In this document: one piece after another, positions 17,606 to 25,662 of the stretch | Numbering within the stretch: position 1 is the first letter of the stretch | Layout of the letters: each line of letters starts with the position of its first letter | NCBI GenBank assembly: GCA_002418835.1 | Contig: DIEX01000020.1 | Coordinates: 1 to 64,000 of the forward strand | Source: Spirochaetia bacterium UBA5763 | GTDB taxonomy: Bacteria; Spirochaetota; UBA4802; UBA5550 | Direction: 5' to 3' | DNA length: 64,000 bases | The notes under the pieces: model-generated | Seen by the model: only the letters and a program-made list of their open reading frames with translations | The model's database searches: none | What the model was told of the DNA's origin: nothing | Made by a program: the position numbers and the translations under genes

Positions 17606-18862
17606 TTAAGGTGCAACATCGCGAAGATAGGGGTAACCTCCGTTTATCACTGAAGATATTCCCCATACAGCGGTGAAGTCCCAACCGCTGTAAGTATCGG
17701 CAAGTTTCATCTGATTTGTTGTTCTCGGAAAACCTTTACCTGTATCATCAGATTGCCCGGTTGTCTGTGAATCGTAGTAGCTGGCCGTACAAGTACCTGA
17801 GTTGGATCCGACAAGTCCACCGATTAATGTCCCTCCGGAAACCTGACCGACAGCATAACAGTTATTAATAATAGCAGCAGCGTTATAATTCGCTCCCACC
17901 AATCCGCCAGTTTCATATGTACCTGAAACTGAACCTGTTGCATAACTATTGCTAATAGTACCCTGATTTAACCCTGCAAGACCACCTGCATTTGAGGTAG
18001 CACCACTAGCAACAACTTTACCAGTTGCATAACAACTGCTAACAACATTTGATGGATTCGAACAACACCCCACAATTCCGCCCAGACGTGAATTTGCCCC
18101 TGTTGCAGTAATAAAAACCATACCGCAGCAATTTATTATTGCACCGTCAGTTAAAGTCTCCCCAACAATTCCACCTATATATGAACCCGACAATGTTCCG
18201 GTAATAGATCCGCTTATCATACAATTTTTTACAACACCGTCTACCCTTCCAAACAATCCCAGTAATCCTTGATTCCGATTTATAGTCATACTATTTATTC
18301 TATGATTTTGACAATCAAAAACACCTGTAAAAGAATCAGGTGGAGAAGGATCGGCAGTCCCTATAGGTATCCAGTTTGGATAACCGCTCAAATCAATATC
18401 ATTCATAACTAAGTAATAATAACCGAGATTGCTTCTAACAGAATCAAGGTCAGCAGCGGTATAAATAAAACTTAAAGTATAAGCTCCCGAAGGTGTAACC
18501 TTGAATGAAGATTGAGCCTTTACAATATTTTCCTTCCCTATTGCCTGAACTGTCACTGTATATTCAGTGGAACTGCTGAGACCTGAAACATTAAAAGTTG
18601 TGACGCCTTTATTCAGAATAAAAGAACTCCCCGGAGTATATGTAACGAGAACATGGTCATAACCCGTAACAGATGCGGGGTCTGTCCAATTGATAGACAT
18701 ACCTCCGCTCGTCAGTGAAGATTGCGTGAATGTAATAGCTGACGGGCTCTCCCCCTCCTCAAGCATATCATTAAGCCCGTCCCAGCATGAAACGGTCTGC
18801 AGTAATGCGAAACAGAGAAACAGCGGTTTCAGCACCAATAAATTGATATGTTTTATTTTCAT
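17606..18862 (-). CDS. FN3 and GLUG-motif surface lipoprotein
   Basis: 418 aa. Lipoprotein-type signal ending LLQTVSC (Cys26). A fibronectin type III domain (about 38-128: SINWTDPASVTGYDHVLVTY...LSSSTEYTVTVQAI) precedes a beta-helical region with repeated GLUG motifs (GGIVGETLTDGAIINC, GGLAGLNQGTISNS, GGLVGANYNAAAIINN, GGLVGSNSGTCTASYY) and the usual closing segment (YYDSQTTG...GWDFTAVWGI..GGYPYL). GLUG proteins are often adhesins or IgA-peptidase-like surface proteins; no peptidase site is visible here. First gene of a pair with the FN3/barrel protein. Confidence 0.85.
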   Translation of the reverse strand: MKIKHINLLVLKPLFLCFALLQTVSCWDGLNDMLEEGESPSAITFTQSSLTSGGMSINWTDPASVTGYDHVLVTYTPGSSFILNKGVTTFNVSGLSSSTEYTVTVQAIGKENIVKAQSSFKVTPSGAYTLSFIYTAADLDSVRSNLGYYYLVMNDIDLSGYPNWIPIGTADPSPPDSFTGVFDCQNHRINSMTINRNQGLLGLFGRVDGVVKNCMISGSITGTLSGSYIGGIVGETLTDGAIINCCGMVFITATGANSRLGGIVGCCSNPSNVVSSCYATGKVVASGATSNAGGLAGLNQGTISNSYATGSVSGTYETGGLVGANYNAAAIINNCYAVGQVSGGTLIGGLVGSNSGTCTASYYDSQTTGQSDDTGKGFPRTTNQMKLADTYSGWDFTAVWGISSVINGGYPYLRDVAP

Positions 18863-18971
18863 CTGTTAAGCCTCATCATTACACAAAACAGGGAATAAAT
18901 ATATAAAAAAAGATTCTCTCTATTTCAATCATTAACTATAGCAGTATACGATTTGAATCAGAACACCGGAT

Positions 18972-19075
18972 TGTCATTTCGAAGAAGCGACAGCGACTGA
19001 GAAATCTGTTTTTTACGATTATTTTTAGATTAGCTTCCAGCTCTACTTCGGTCGTCTAACATACGTTCGATGACA
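18972..19075. repeat. Palindromic intergenic repeat (TGTCATTTCGAA...TTCGATGACA)
   Basis: About 104 bp with imperfect terminal inverted repeats TGTCATTTCGAAG (from 18972) and CGTTCGATGACA (to 19075) and internal GAGAAATCT. It resembles the common TGTCATTTCGA-class of palindromic repeats. It sits in a 565-bp gap (18863-19427); the rest of that gap has short ORFs without ribosome-binding sites that I do not accept as genes. Confidence 0.65.
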
Positions 19076-19385
19076 GGGACTGATTAATTCGTTAATTGAT
19101 ATAAATATATGAAATTTTATTACACTGCATATGGATATAAACATTTCTTTATATCAACAACTATTCCGGAAATATATCCAAATTGTGAAGGAACATGACT
19201 GCCAAGTCAGCTTAAAGCTCTTTTATACAACAGGCCCGTGTGTGCTGTTTATTTCCGCATGCGTAATTTTACAGAAAGACATTTGTATGAGGGAGTTTAT
19301 CCTCATGGAAATGGAAACAGATACTACAGAGGTATTGCAAGTGAGGAATCATTTAATAAAAAGCGGTTGAAAACAATCCGGTATT

Positions 19386-19411
19386 CAGCAAGGGATTGCA
19401 ATCCCTTGCTG
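19386..19411. terminator. 26-bp perfect palindrome, probable terminator
   Basis: CAGCAAGGGATTG (19386-19398) is followed immediately by its reverse complement (19399-19411), then AAGATAATTTTTAT. It lies 17 nt beyond the stop of the minus-strand crotonase gene. The T-rich side suits plus-strand transcripts; a zero-loop palindrome could also be a protein-binding site. Confidence 0.45.
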
Positions 19412-19427
19412 AAGATAATTTTTATCA

Positions 19428-20192
19428 TTATGAAATTGACGCAAGCACCTTACCGAGAAGCTTTTTGATCTTCTCATCCATGAATGTGTCACCCATGATG
19501 TTCCAGTCATACTCGCCAAGTTCTCTTTTGATTAACGCAGCCATCTCTCTCTTCTGAAGATTTTTCAGTTCAGTGAATGGATGCATCAGTGTATCATAAA
19601 GAGCAACAACCTTTGCCTTCGCCTTATCAATAAGTTCCTCTGCTTCGCAGAGCTCATCGAATATGCCGCGTTCAACGCAGAATGCAGGGTCAACAAGCTC
19701 ACCCTTCATGATAATGTCACGGTAGTTCCTGTCTGTATCAAGGCCGAAACGCATTACGTTCCCCATTGAAGGTGAGAGGCTGAGACCAATTTTAATCTCT
19801 GTCATTCCGACTTTGATTTTCGGATTATTCACTGCTATCCTGTAATCTGTTGCCATAGCATAGATCATGCCTGCCGCAGTAGTTCCGCCGTTTATGGCTG
19901 CAATAACAGGTTTTTTACATGTGAAGAGTTTAAGGAGGGTATTCTCCTCGAATTTGAACCAGTCAATAACATCTTTGCTGCTTGTGAATGAGGTAAAAGT
20001 TTTCAGGCAGAATCCGCCTGAAAAGAATCTCCCTTCACCTGTAAGTACAATCCCTTTCAGCGATTCGTCACTGTTAAGTTTATCAACAGCTTCGTCAAGC
20101 CCCTTGATCACGTTCATATCAATGGCGTTAACTTTCGGGTTATTGAATTTGAAAACTATAATCCCGTCTTCGATTTTTGATTCGTATGACAT
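19428..20192 (-). CDS. Enoyl-CoA hydratase/isomerase (crotonase) family protein
   Basis: 254 aa, standard crotonase length. Oxyanion-hole segments are FFSGGFCLKTF (about 56-66, family consensus FSAGxDL) and NGGTTAAGMIYAMATDYRIA (about 100-119). Of the two glutamates used by true enoyl-CoA hydratases, the first is present in MTEIKIG (about 145-151), but the second position reads RDIIMKG without a clear Glu. A delta-isomerase or another crotonase reaction is therefore as likely as hydration. Single gene. The residue alignment is by eye. Confidence 0.85.
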   Translation of the reverse strand: MSYESKIEDGIIVFKFNNPKVNAIDMNVIKGLDEAVDKLNSDESLKGIVLTGEGRFFSGGFCLKTFTSFTSSKDVIDWFKFEENTLLKLFTCKKPVIAAINGGTTAAGMIYAMATDYRIAVNNPKIKVGMTEIKIGLSLSPSMGNVMRFGLDTDRNYRDIIMKGELVDPAFCVERGIFDELCEAEELIDKAKAKVVALYDTLMHPFTELKNLQKREMAALIKRELGEYDWNIMGDTFMDEKIKKLLGKVLASIS

Positions 20193-20410
20193 AACTGCAC
20201 CTCTGAAAATATTTATATATTTAGTGATTTAATTCAGGGAGTAACCAGAAATCCCCCTGCTTCAGAACAATTCTATTTTATTGACACCTGAGTTCAAGAA
20301 AGATTTATAATTAATCGGTACCGTGGCACAGTTTTTTACAGCATTTTTATGGAGTTTTTAATCACCTTTAGTTTTTTATATATTGCAGAATATTAAATAA
20401 TCTTTCTGTT

Positions 20411-20486
20411 TGTCACCCCTGTTTTGCAAGGCAGATAGCGGGGTCTTCTAACTGTGATTCATGTACTCATACTATGAAATGCCGAA
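20411..20486. repeat. Truncated copy of TGTCACCCC repeat overlapping the radical SAM stop codon
   Basis: Shares about 76 bp with the complete element at 25437-25539 (TGTCACCCC, TTTTGCAAGGCA, ATTCATG, ACT.ATACTATGA.ATGCCG) and then stops matching. The minus-strand stop codon of the radical SAM gene (20472-20474) and its last four sense codons fall inside this copy. Confidence 0.75.
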
Positions 20487-21635
20487 ATCAATATATCCTG
20501 CCCCCTTCTCCAGTCTTTTACCTGCTCTGCCGAGATCATACATTGAACGGATACGCCCTTCACTGCGGAGCTTCATTATAAGGTCAACTGTAACATGCCC
20601 GAGTCCCGGCACGCGTAGAAGTTCCATAGGGTCTGCCCTGTTTATATTAAGAGGGAAAAATTCCGGATGGTTCCTGGCCCATATCTCCTTGGGGTCAGCG
20701 TCAAGCGGGAGGTGTCCGCAGGCATCAAAGGATATCTCATCTTCTTTGAAGCCGTATTTGCGGAAGAGGAAATCAGTCTGATAGAGCCTGTGCTCGCGTG
20801 TAAGCATCTCTTCATTTGTAAGAGGGGAATGCTCCCCCGGCAGGCCGCTGTCCCCTGCTCCCCTCTGGTATGCGCTGAAATAAATTCGCTGAAGATTAAG
20901 CCGCCTGTAGAGCGCCCAGGAATATTTTACAATTTCGCTGTCTGTCTCACCTGAGGCTCCCACAACAAACTGTGTTGTCTGCTTAACCCTGCTGAACCGC
21001 TCACCCCGCGCTGTGAGCCTGCTTATCAGTTTAAGGGGACGAATGACATCATTGATATAATCTTTTTCTTTTGTGAGGATTTTGAAGTTCTTTTCACCGG
21101 GAGCTTCAATATTTACTGAAACAGCTGTGGCGAGTGATACAGTATCCTCAATTGCTGCATCGGATGCTCCTGGGATAACTTTAAGATGCATGTACCCCTT
21201 AAATTGTTCCCTCCTGCGGAGTATAGCCGCGACATTATTGATCCTCTGCATGGTACGGTCCGGAGTACCTGTCACTCCGCTTGTGAGGAATAGCCCTGAG
21301 ACAATCCCCCTCCTGTAATAATCAAGAAAAACCTTAACAATCTCGTCATCAGTGAGAGTGCATCTTCTGCTGTCAGTGCCGGTGCGAAGGGGACAGTACC
21401 TGCAGTCATTTACACAGCTGTTTGAAACCATAGTTTTAAAAAGAAATGTGGTCCTGCCGTCAGGGAGAGCCACTGGGTATATCCACCTGTTATCGTCGGA
21501 GCGTTTTCTATGGTCTTCAGACTGTTTTGTGCCGCATGCGCAGGCAAGGTCATACTGCGAATCCTGTGAAAGAATGCGCAGTTTCTCCTCTGTATCGGGC
21601 TTTTTATGTATACTAATCATAGGATTACTATACAA
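20472..21635 (-). CDS. Radical SAM protein with helix-hairpin-helix tail (putative DNA modification/repair type)
   Basis: 387 aa. The iron-sulfur cluster motif is CVNDCRYC (Cys74, 78, 81), preceded by the KTMVSNS segment typical of the 'putative DNA modification/repair protein, radical SAM' family (TIGR03916-like). The C-terminus has a helix-hairpin-helix motif (about 335-375: NINRADPMELLRVPGLGHVTV) suggesting nucleic-acid contact. In that family a uracil-DNA-glycosylase-related partner gene is often adjacent; none is visible here. The reaction is unknown. The C-terminal FGIS-stop codons come from an intergenic repeat, so the native tail may have been altered. Confidence 0.82.
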   Translation of the reverse strand: MYSNPMISIHKKPDTEEKLRILSQDSQYDLACACGTKQSEDHRKRSDDNRWIYPVALPDGRTTFLFKTMVSNSCVNDCRYCPLRTGTDSRRCTLTDDEIVKVFLDYYRRGIVSGLFLTSGVTGTPDRTMQRINNVAAILRRREQFKGYMHLKVIPGASDAAIEDTVSLATAVSVNIEAPGEKNFKILTKEKDYINDVIRPLKLISRLTARGERFSRVKQTTQFVVGASGETDSEIVKYSWALYRRLNLQRIYFSAYQRGAGDSGLPGEHSPLTNEEMLTREHRLYQTDFLFRKYGFKEDEISFDACGHLPLDADPKEIWARNHPEFFPLNINRADPMELLRVPGLGHVTVDLIMKLRSEGRIRSMYDLGRAGKRLEKGAGYIDFGIS

Positions 21636-21700
21636 ACGTAATGCAAAATTGCAAGAAAAAAATTCCGGGGAACGTCATACCCCGTGAACAGGGGCATCCA

Positions 21701-23743
21701 TTATTTCTGCTTCAATTCATCACTTATGATGCGGAGTTTAGACAACCGGTTCTCTATTATCTCAACAGCAAGATCATAATCCTCAGGGTTATCAAAACCC
21801 TCCTTCAGGTTCATTGCCGCATGCTCCTTCAGCGGTGTACCCCCTGTGTATGATACGCCCCCGAGCTGCGTGATATTCTCCCTTGTGCCAGGAGAGGATT
21901 TACTCATATCCCAGTGCGGCAGGCCTGTTATGGTAACACAGCCGTTAAAGATATAATACAAAGGGAGTATACATGAGGAGATGCATCCTGAAGAACAGCT
22001 CTCCCTCTTTATTTTTTTATTCAGGGATTTTAAATCATCCAGTGCTTTTTCATTAAGAGCTGTAAGGCTCTGGATCTTATCTGCTGTTATAGAGGCAGTA
22101 TCCGAAGGGAGCTCAAGTTCAGGATTCCCGGCAATCGCAATGAAGATACTCTCTGTTAAATAACCGTTTTTGTAATTCTCATTTACAAGATTAAATTTAA
22201 GGCTTCCGCGGAATTCATAACTGAGATTTTTTTTCAGGCTTCGCTGAAGAGTTTTACTCTCGATCAGGACCTGTCTGTCATCAGCGGATACAGTGAAAGC
22301 TATAGGCTCTTTGTTGAATTCACGAAAGTATTTATCAACCGTATTCTTTATGTCAGGGTCGGATGAGTTAAGTATATCTTCAGGAATAACAATAGCGCCC
22401 TGCAGCAGTCTCGGCTCACCGGAAGGGTGCCCCACAAGTTCCGGATGGAACTTCTTCTGTACAGTGGGACTCCAGAGGTCCGCAGTATGGAATGTCATAT
22501 CAAAATGTTTACCGTTTACATGAATCCTTAATGTGGCAGGGGAATTATGATAGTAGAAGTCAATCAGCTCTACCCTGAGATCAGGTTCACCGGATTTGAA
22601 AACCTTTCCGCTGAAATTTTTATCAAGAGGTTTCCCTTCAGGCGCCTTACCGAGATAATCTTTTATAATTTCCGCATCACTGAATTTCTCGCCTGTTTCA
22701 ACAAACTCCCAGGTTTTATCAAAGATCATTTTTCTGAAATAGCCATACCTGCCGCTGCTGTCACGCCCCTGCACCCTCAGTTCGCGTGAGGCATTACCTT
22801 TACCTGTGAGGACTATGGTTATCTTAGCCGTTATCGCGGCTCTCCCTCTTCTCTCTTTTGAAAGCAGATCATTCACCGGTTCCTGCTCCCGCCATCCGGG
22901 CATCGGGTATGTTCGTATTGAGGTCATAATAGGAGCAATTTCATCACCTTCAGTTCTTTTCCCTCGTTCAAAAACCCACCGCAATGCGGGCCCCCCTCCA
23001 TCCAGTTCATAATCATACATCCTGGTATACATCTTCCCTGTTTTATTGATTACAAATATTGCTGAGGCAGAGGCGCTGATATTTTCTATTATAAATCTCC
23101 CGCGTTCCGGAGAGGTAATTGCCCTGTTCCATGACGTTGGGAGGCCTGTGTCTGTATAACGTATCCTCTGGCCGTCAGGAGTAACACAAAACATTGTGGC
23201 CGTAAACCCGAACTCTGTCCTGTTTCCGTCAGCATCCTCCCACCATGTCACTATGTCATTTTCATGCATCCGTGTCTCTCTTTTCCACGGCGCCCGCATA
23301 ACACTGAAAGAGAAACACCATGTTTTATTATCCGGAAGATATAAAACATCCTCAAAGGGTGCGCCTGTCTCCTCATGCCACACTGTCTCTTCAAAATATG
23401 TTGGCTGCCAGAAGTAGAATCTCCCCCTGTCTGACACAGCAGCAAGCATAGTCCCTTCGGTGGATAGTTGAGTTATCCTGTGACCATCTTTAAATGATTC
23501 AGCGTTTTTCCCGGAAGGTAAACCGGTTTTATTAAAAAGCTGCCACCGGCCCGTTACGCCGGTGTTCTTTGTGTTCGGTTTAATCCAGATCCTTCCATCT
23601 TTGAGGGCATAGAGATATTCATAGGAGAATCCATGTCTGAGATCCCTTAACCATATATCATCCGGGAGCTCCTCTGCTGATAATGCCGGAATGCATAACA
23701 GCAGAGGAGTAATAATAAAATATAAATAACGAATACTTTTCAT
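21701..23743 (-). CDS. Large exported protein of unknown function
   Basis: 680 aa. Signal peptide (YLYFIITPLLLCIPALSA). Residues 25-300 are rich in W, G and Y/F with repeated short beta-strands (DGRIWIKPN, DRGRFYFWQP, DNKTWCFSF, PDGQRIRYTD, NKTGKMYTRMYDY), which resembles propeller-like repeats, but I cannot assign a family. A cysteine cluster occurs near residues 585-605 (ESCSSGCISSCILPLYY). The C-terminus is helical and charged. It is 65 nt upstream (in transcription order) of the radical SAM gene, so they may share a transcript, though a functional link is not obvious. Confidence 0.6.
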   Translation of the reverse strand: MKSIRYLYFIITPLLLCIPALSAEELPDDIWLRDLRHGFSYEYLYALKDGRIWIKPNTKNTGVTGRWQLFNKTGLPSGKNAESFKDGHRITQLSTEGTMLAAVSDRGRFYFWQPTYFEETVWHEETGAPFEDVLYLPDNKTWCFSFSVMRAPWKRETRMHENDIVTWWEDADGNRTEFGFTATMFCVTPDGQRIRYTDTGLPTSWNRAITSPERGRFIIENISASASAIFVINKTGKMYTRMYDYELDGGGPALRWVFERGKRTEGDEIAPIMTSIRTYPMPGWREQEPVNDLLSKERRGRAAITAKITIVLTGKGNASRELRVQGRDSSGRYGYFRKMIFDKTWEFVETGEKFSDAEIIKDYLGKAPEGKPLDKNFSGKVFKSGEPDLRVELIDFYYHNSPATLRIHVNGKHFDMTFHTADLWSPTVQKKFHPELVGHPSGEPRLLQGAIVIPEDILNSSDPDIKNTVDKYFREFNKEPIAFTVSADDRQVLIESKTLQRSLKKNLSYEFRGSLKFNLVNENYKNGYLTESIFIAIAGNPELELPSDTASITADKIQSLTALNEKALDDLKSLNKKIKRESCSSGCISSCILPLYYIFNGCVTITGLPHWDMSKSSPGTRENITQLGGVSYTGGTPLKEHAAMNLKEGFDNPEDYDLAVEIIENRLSKLRIISDELKQK

Positions 23744-23804
23744 GGCACATTTATATTTTCCCCGGCGGACGGGTCAAGCATCTTTAAACTGTCTGCGGGT
23801 TACA

Positions 23805-24212
23805 CTACTTCAGGCCCTTCTTAGCGAAAAATTCACTATACTCCTTATCACTCCCCATGATATGCTTAACAAGCCAGTCTTTCAGAAAACCAATAAGGCT
23901 CAGTGATATTGAAGTTTTACCAGCCATTACCTGGTCATAGTAGTCCTGAACCTTCGCCACAAGCGCGTCGTGCTCCTTTTTATGCTTCTCATAATCGGGG
24001 TAGGCATATTGTATCATCATCCCCTCTTCATGTCCGAAATGAAACACAGTATATTTTACAAGTTCATTAAGAACAGGTGCAAGCACAGCCTGCTGAGCGC
24101 CCACAGTTATGCTCTCATGGAGGCTGTTCGCAAGTGCTACGAGCTTTTTATGATCATTGTCAAAGAGTTCAACTCCCACGCTCAATTCATCTGTCCAGTT
24201 TATAAATGCCAT
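23805..24212 (-). CDS. Bacteriohemerythrin
   Basis: 135 aa, the standard single-domain length. All di-iron ligands are visible: His21 (DNDHKKL), His58 and Glu62 (FHFGHEE), His77 and His81 (EKHKKEH), His117 and Asp122 (KHIMGSD). These proteins bind O2 reversibly at an oxo-bridged di-iron site in the cytoplasm and serve as O2 carriers or sensors in motile, microaerophilic bacteria. The N-terminal WTDELSVGVELFDNDH motif is typical. A GAAGGAGAAAT ribosome-binding site precedes the ATG. Single gene. Confidence 0.95.
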   Translation of the reverse strand: MAFINWTDELSVGVELFDNDHKKLVALANSLHESITVGAQQAVLAPVLNELVKYTVFHFGHEEGMMIQYAYPDYEKHKKEHDALVAKVQDYYDQVMAGKTSISLSLIGFLKDWLVKHIMGSDKEYSEFFAKKGLK

Positions 24213-24375
24213 ATATTTCTCCTTCTGATTTCAAAGAAAGTAAACAATTCGAAAGCTGTCAATTACGATCAAAAAAAATATGAGGCAACAACCTGAGACA
24301 TTATTAACCGAAGAAACCTCAGAAAAATAATCCATTAGAAGTGCAATAATAAATAATAAAACAAATTTTTACATT

Positions 24376-24434
24376 TAATATAAGTGTAAAAAAAAATGCT
24401 TCCTCTGATAACCATGTTTATTACACTTATATTA
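24376..24434. promoter_or_regulatory. 14-bp inverted repeat between hemerythrin and FecR genes
   Basis: TAATATAAGTGTAA (24376-24389) and its exact reverse complement TTACACTTATATTA (24421-24434), separated by 31 nt. It lies between divergently transcribed genes, 61 nt before the fecR-like GTG start. A regulator-binding pair is the simplest reading; the 3-turn spacing would suit dimer-dimer contact. Confidence 0.45.
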
Positions 24435-24494
24435 TGAATATGTCAGCATAATTCACTTTGAATAAATTTATGAATATCCAACCGGCGGTTACCA

Positions 24495-25370
24495 GTGACT
24501 CAATCTATTACAAAAATAATTTATATATTTCTGATTACGGTTTTAATCTCATCCTGTTCTGAAAATCACGCTCCATTCCGGGCGGAAGTAACTTTCATAA
24601 CTGGAACCTTAAAAATTAATAATATCGATGCTTCAATCGGGAACACCGTCATTAAAGATGACATTCTTAAAACCGGAGTAAAATCAGAAGCAACTATACA
24701 GGTTACAGATACTGCTGTCATTTCACTGAAAGCAGATACAGAATTACGGTTTGAAAATATTCTTCTCAACAATGACGATACACGCACCATTTCAATGGAG
24801 CTGAACCGCGGTACTACTCTCCATAATGTTTTAAAGAAGGGGACTGAATATTCTGTCAAAGCACCAACTTCTGTTGCCTCTGTACGCGGCACAATTTTTG
24901 AAGTTTCAGAGAATGATTCAAAAACTTTTATTTCAGTTGAGTCGGGAACTGTATCAGTTAAAAAACTTTCCGGAAAAATAAAGAAAAACAACAGTTTTAC
25001 TGAAGGGCAGAGAAACGGTAGTGAAGAGATCATACTAACAGCCGGACAGTCCCTGGAGTTATATTCAGAAAAACAGAGACCGGATAAAAAGACTGCAGTG
25101 AGAAATTTACCTGCTGTAAAGAGAACATCATCAATCATAAATAATAATAAAAAGGATATTAAAAAAGTATATACAACAGAAAAAATGGAAGAAGAAACGA
25201 CGGAAATTGAAGCTAAAACCAGCCGGAATGTTGACAGAATTACTCTCTACTCCGGGGAGATAATTACCGGAACTATTCTCGAAAGAGGTGAAACGTACTC
25301 AATTAATACAGTTGATGGAATAAAAAAAATATCGCGTAAAGATATCCGGAATAATGAAATATTAAAGTAA
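24495..25370 (+). CDS. FecR-domain lipoprotein (copy 1)
   Basis: 291 aa. Lipoprotein signal with LISSC (Cys21). A FecR domain occupies about 28-200: AEVTFITGTLKINN...GNTVIKDDILKTG...ATIQVTDTAVISLKADTEL...ELNRGTTLHNV...YSVKAPTSVASVRGTIFEV. The C-terminal 45 residues (ITLYSGEIITGTILERGETYSI...ISRKDIRNNEI) form the half-module also found in the neighbouring proteins. Probably a periplasmic peptidoglycan- or polymer-associated protein rather than an iron regulator, since no FecI or TonB receptor is near. Starts with GTG; ACCGGCGGTTA just upstream is duplicated before copy 2. Confidence 0.85.
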   Translation: MTQSITKIIYIFLITVLISSCSENHAPFRAEVTFITGTLKINNIDASIGNTVIKDDILKTGVKSEATIQVTDTAVISLKADTELRFENILLNNDDTRTISMELNRGTTLHNVLKKGTEYSVKAPTSVASVRGTIFEVSENDSKTFISVESGTVSVKKLSGKIKKNNSFTEGQRNGSEEIILTAGQSLELYSEKQRPDKKTAVRNLPAVKRTSSIINNNKKDIKKVYTTEKMEEETTEIEAKTSRNVDRITLYSGEIITGTILERGETYSINTVDGIKKISRKDIRNNEILK

Positions 25371-25436
25371 TCACCCGAGTCAGGCGAAATTTTTATAATA
25401 ACTGTTGTATATATTATCATAAAGAACTTTTCTGGT

Positions 25437-25539
25437 TGTCACCCCGGTTTTGCAAGGCAAATACCGGGATCTCATAACTGAAATTCATGAACTGATACTA
25501 TGAGATGCCGGTATTTTTTTACAAAAAACCGGCATGACA
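25437..25539. repeat. Complete TGTCACCCC palindromic intergenic repeat
   Basis: 103 bp beginning TGTCACCCCGGTTTTGC and ending ACCGGCATGACA, with inverted terminal parts. An inner inverted pair (ATCTCATA ... TATGAGAT) gives further stem potential. A truncated second copy is at 20411-20486. Confidence 0.75.
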
Positions 25540-25662
25540 GATAGCATATAACCGGTTTAAATAATAATCACCTGATTCAAATTAATTATTACTTGAATTA
25601 TACTCCTCATGTATTATTATTTAAATATTAGTACAAATTCCCGGTTACCGGCGGTTATTCTT

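Noticed and set aside
17800..18250. DNA-level repeats in the surface lipoprotein gene
   Set aside because: They are explained by GLUG protein repeats within a normal reading frame.
19131..19468. Two overlapping plus-strand ORFs of 76-79 codons, possibly a gene remnant
   Set aside because: No ribosome-binding site, no recognisable family, atypical composition, and the second runs into the antisense of the crotonase gene.
24495..25370. FecR as part of a FecI/FecR iron-uptake regulator
   Set aside because: It is a lipoprotein with an extracytoplasmic domain; no FecI sigma factor or TonB-dependent receptor lies next to it.
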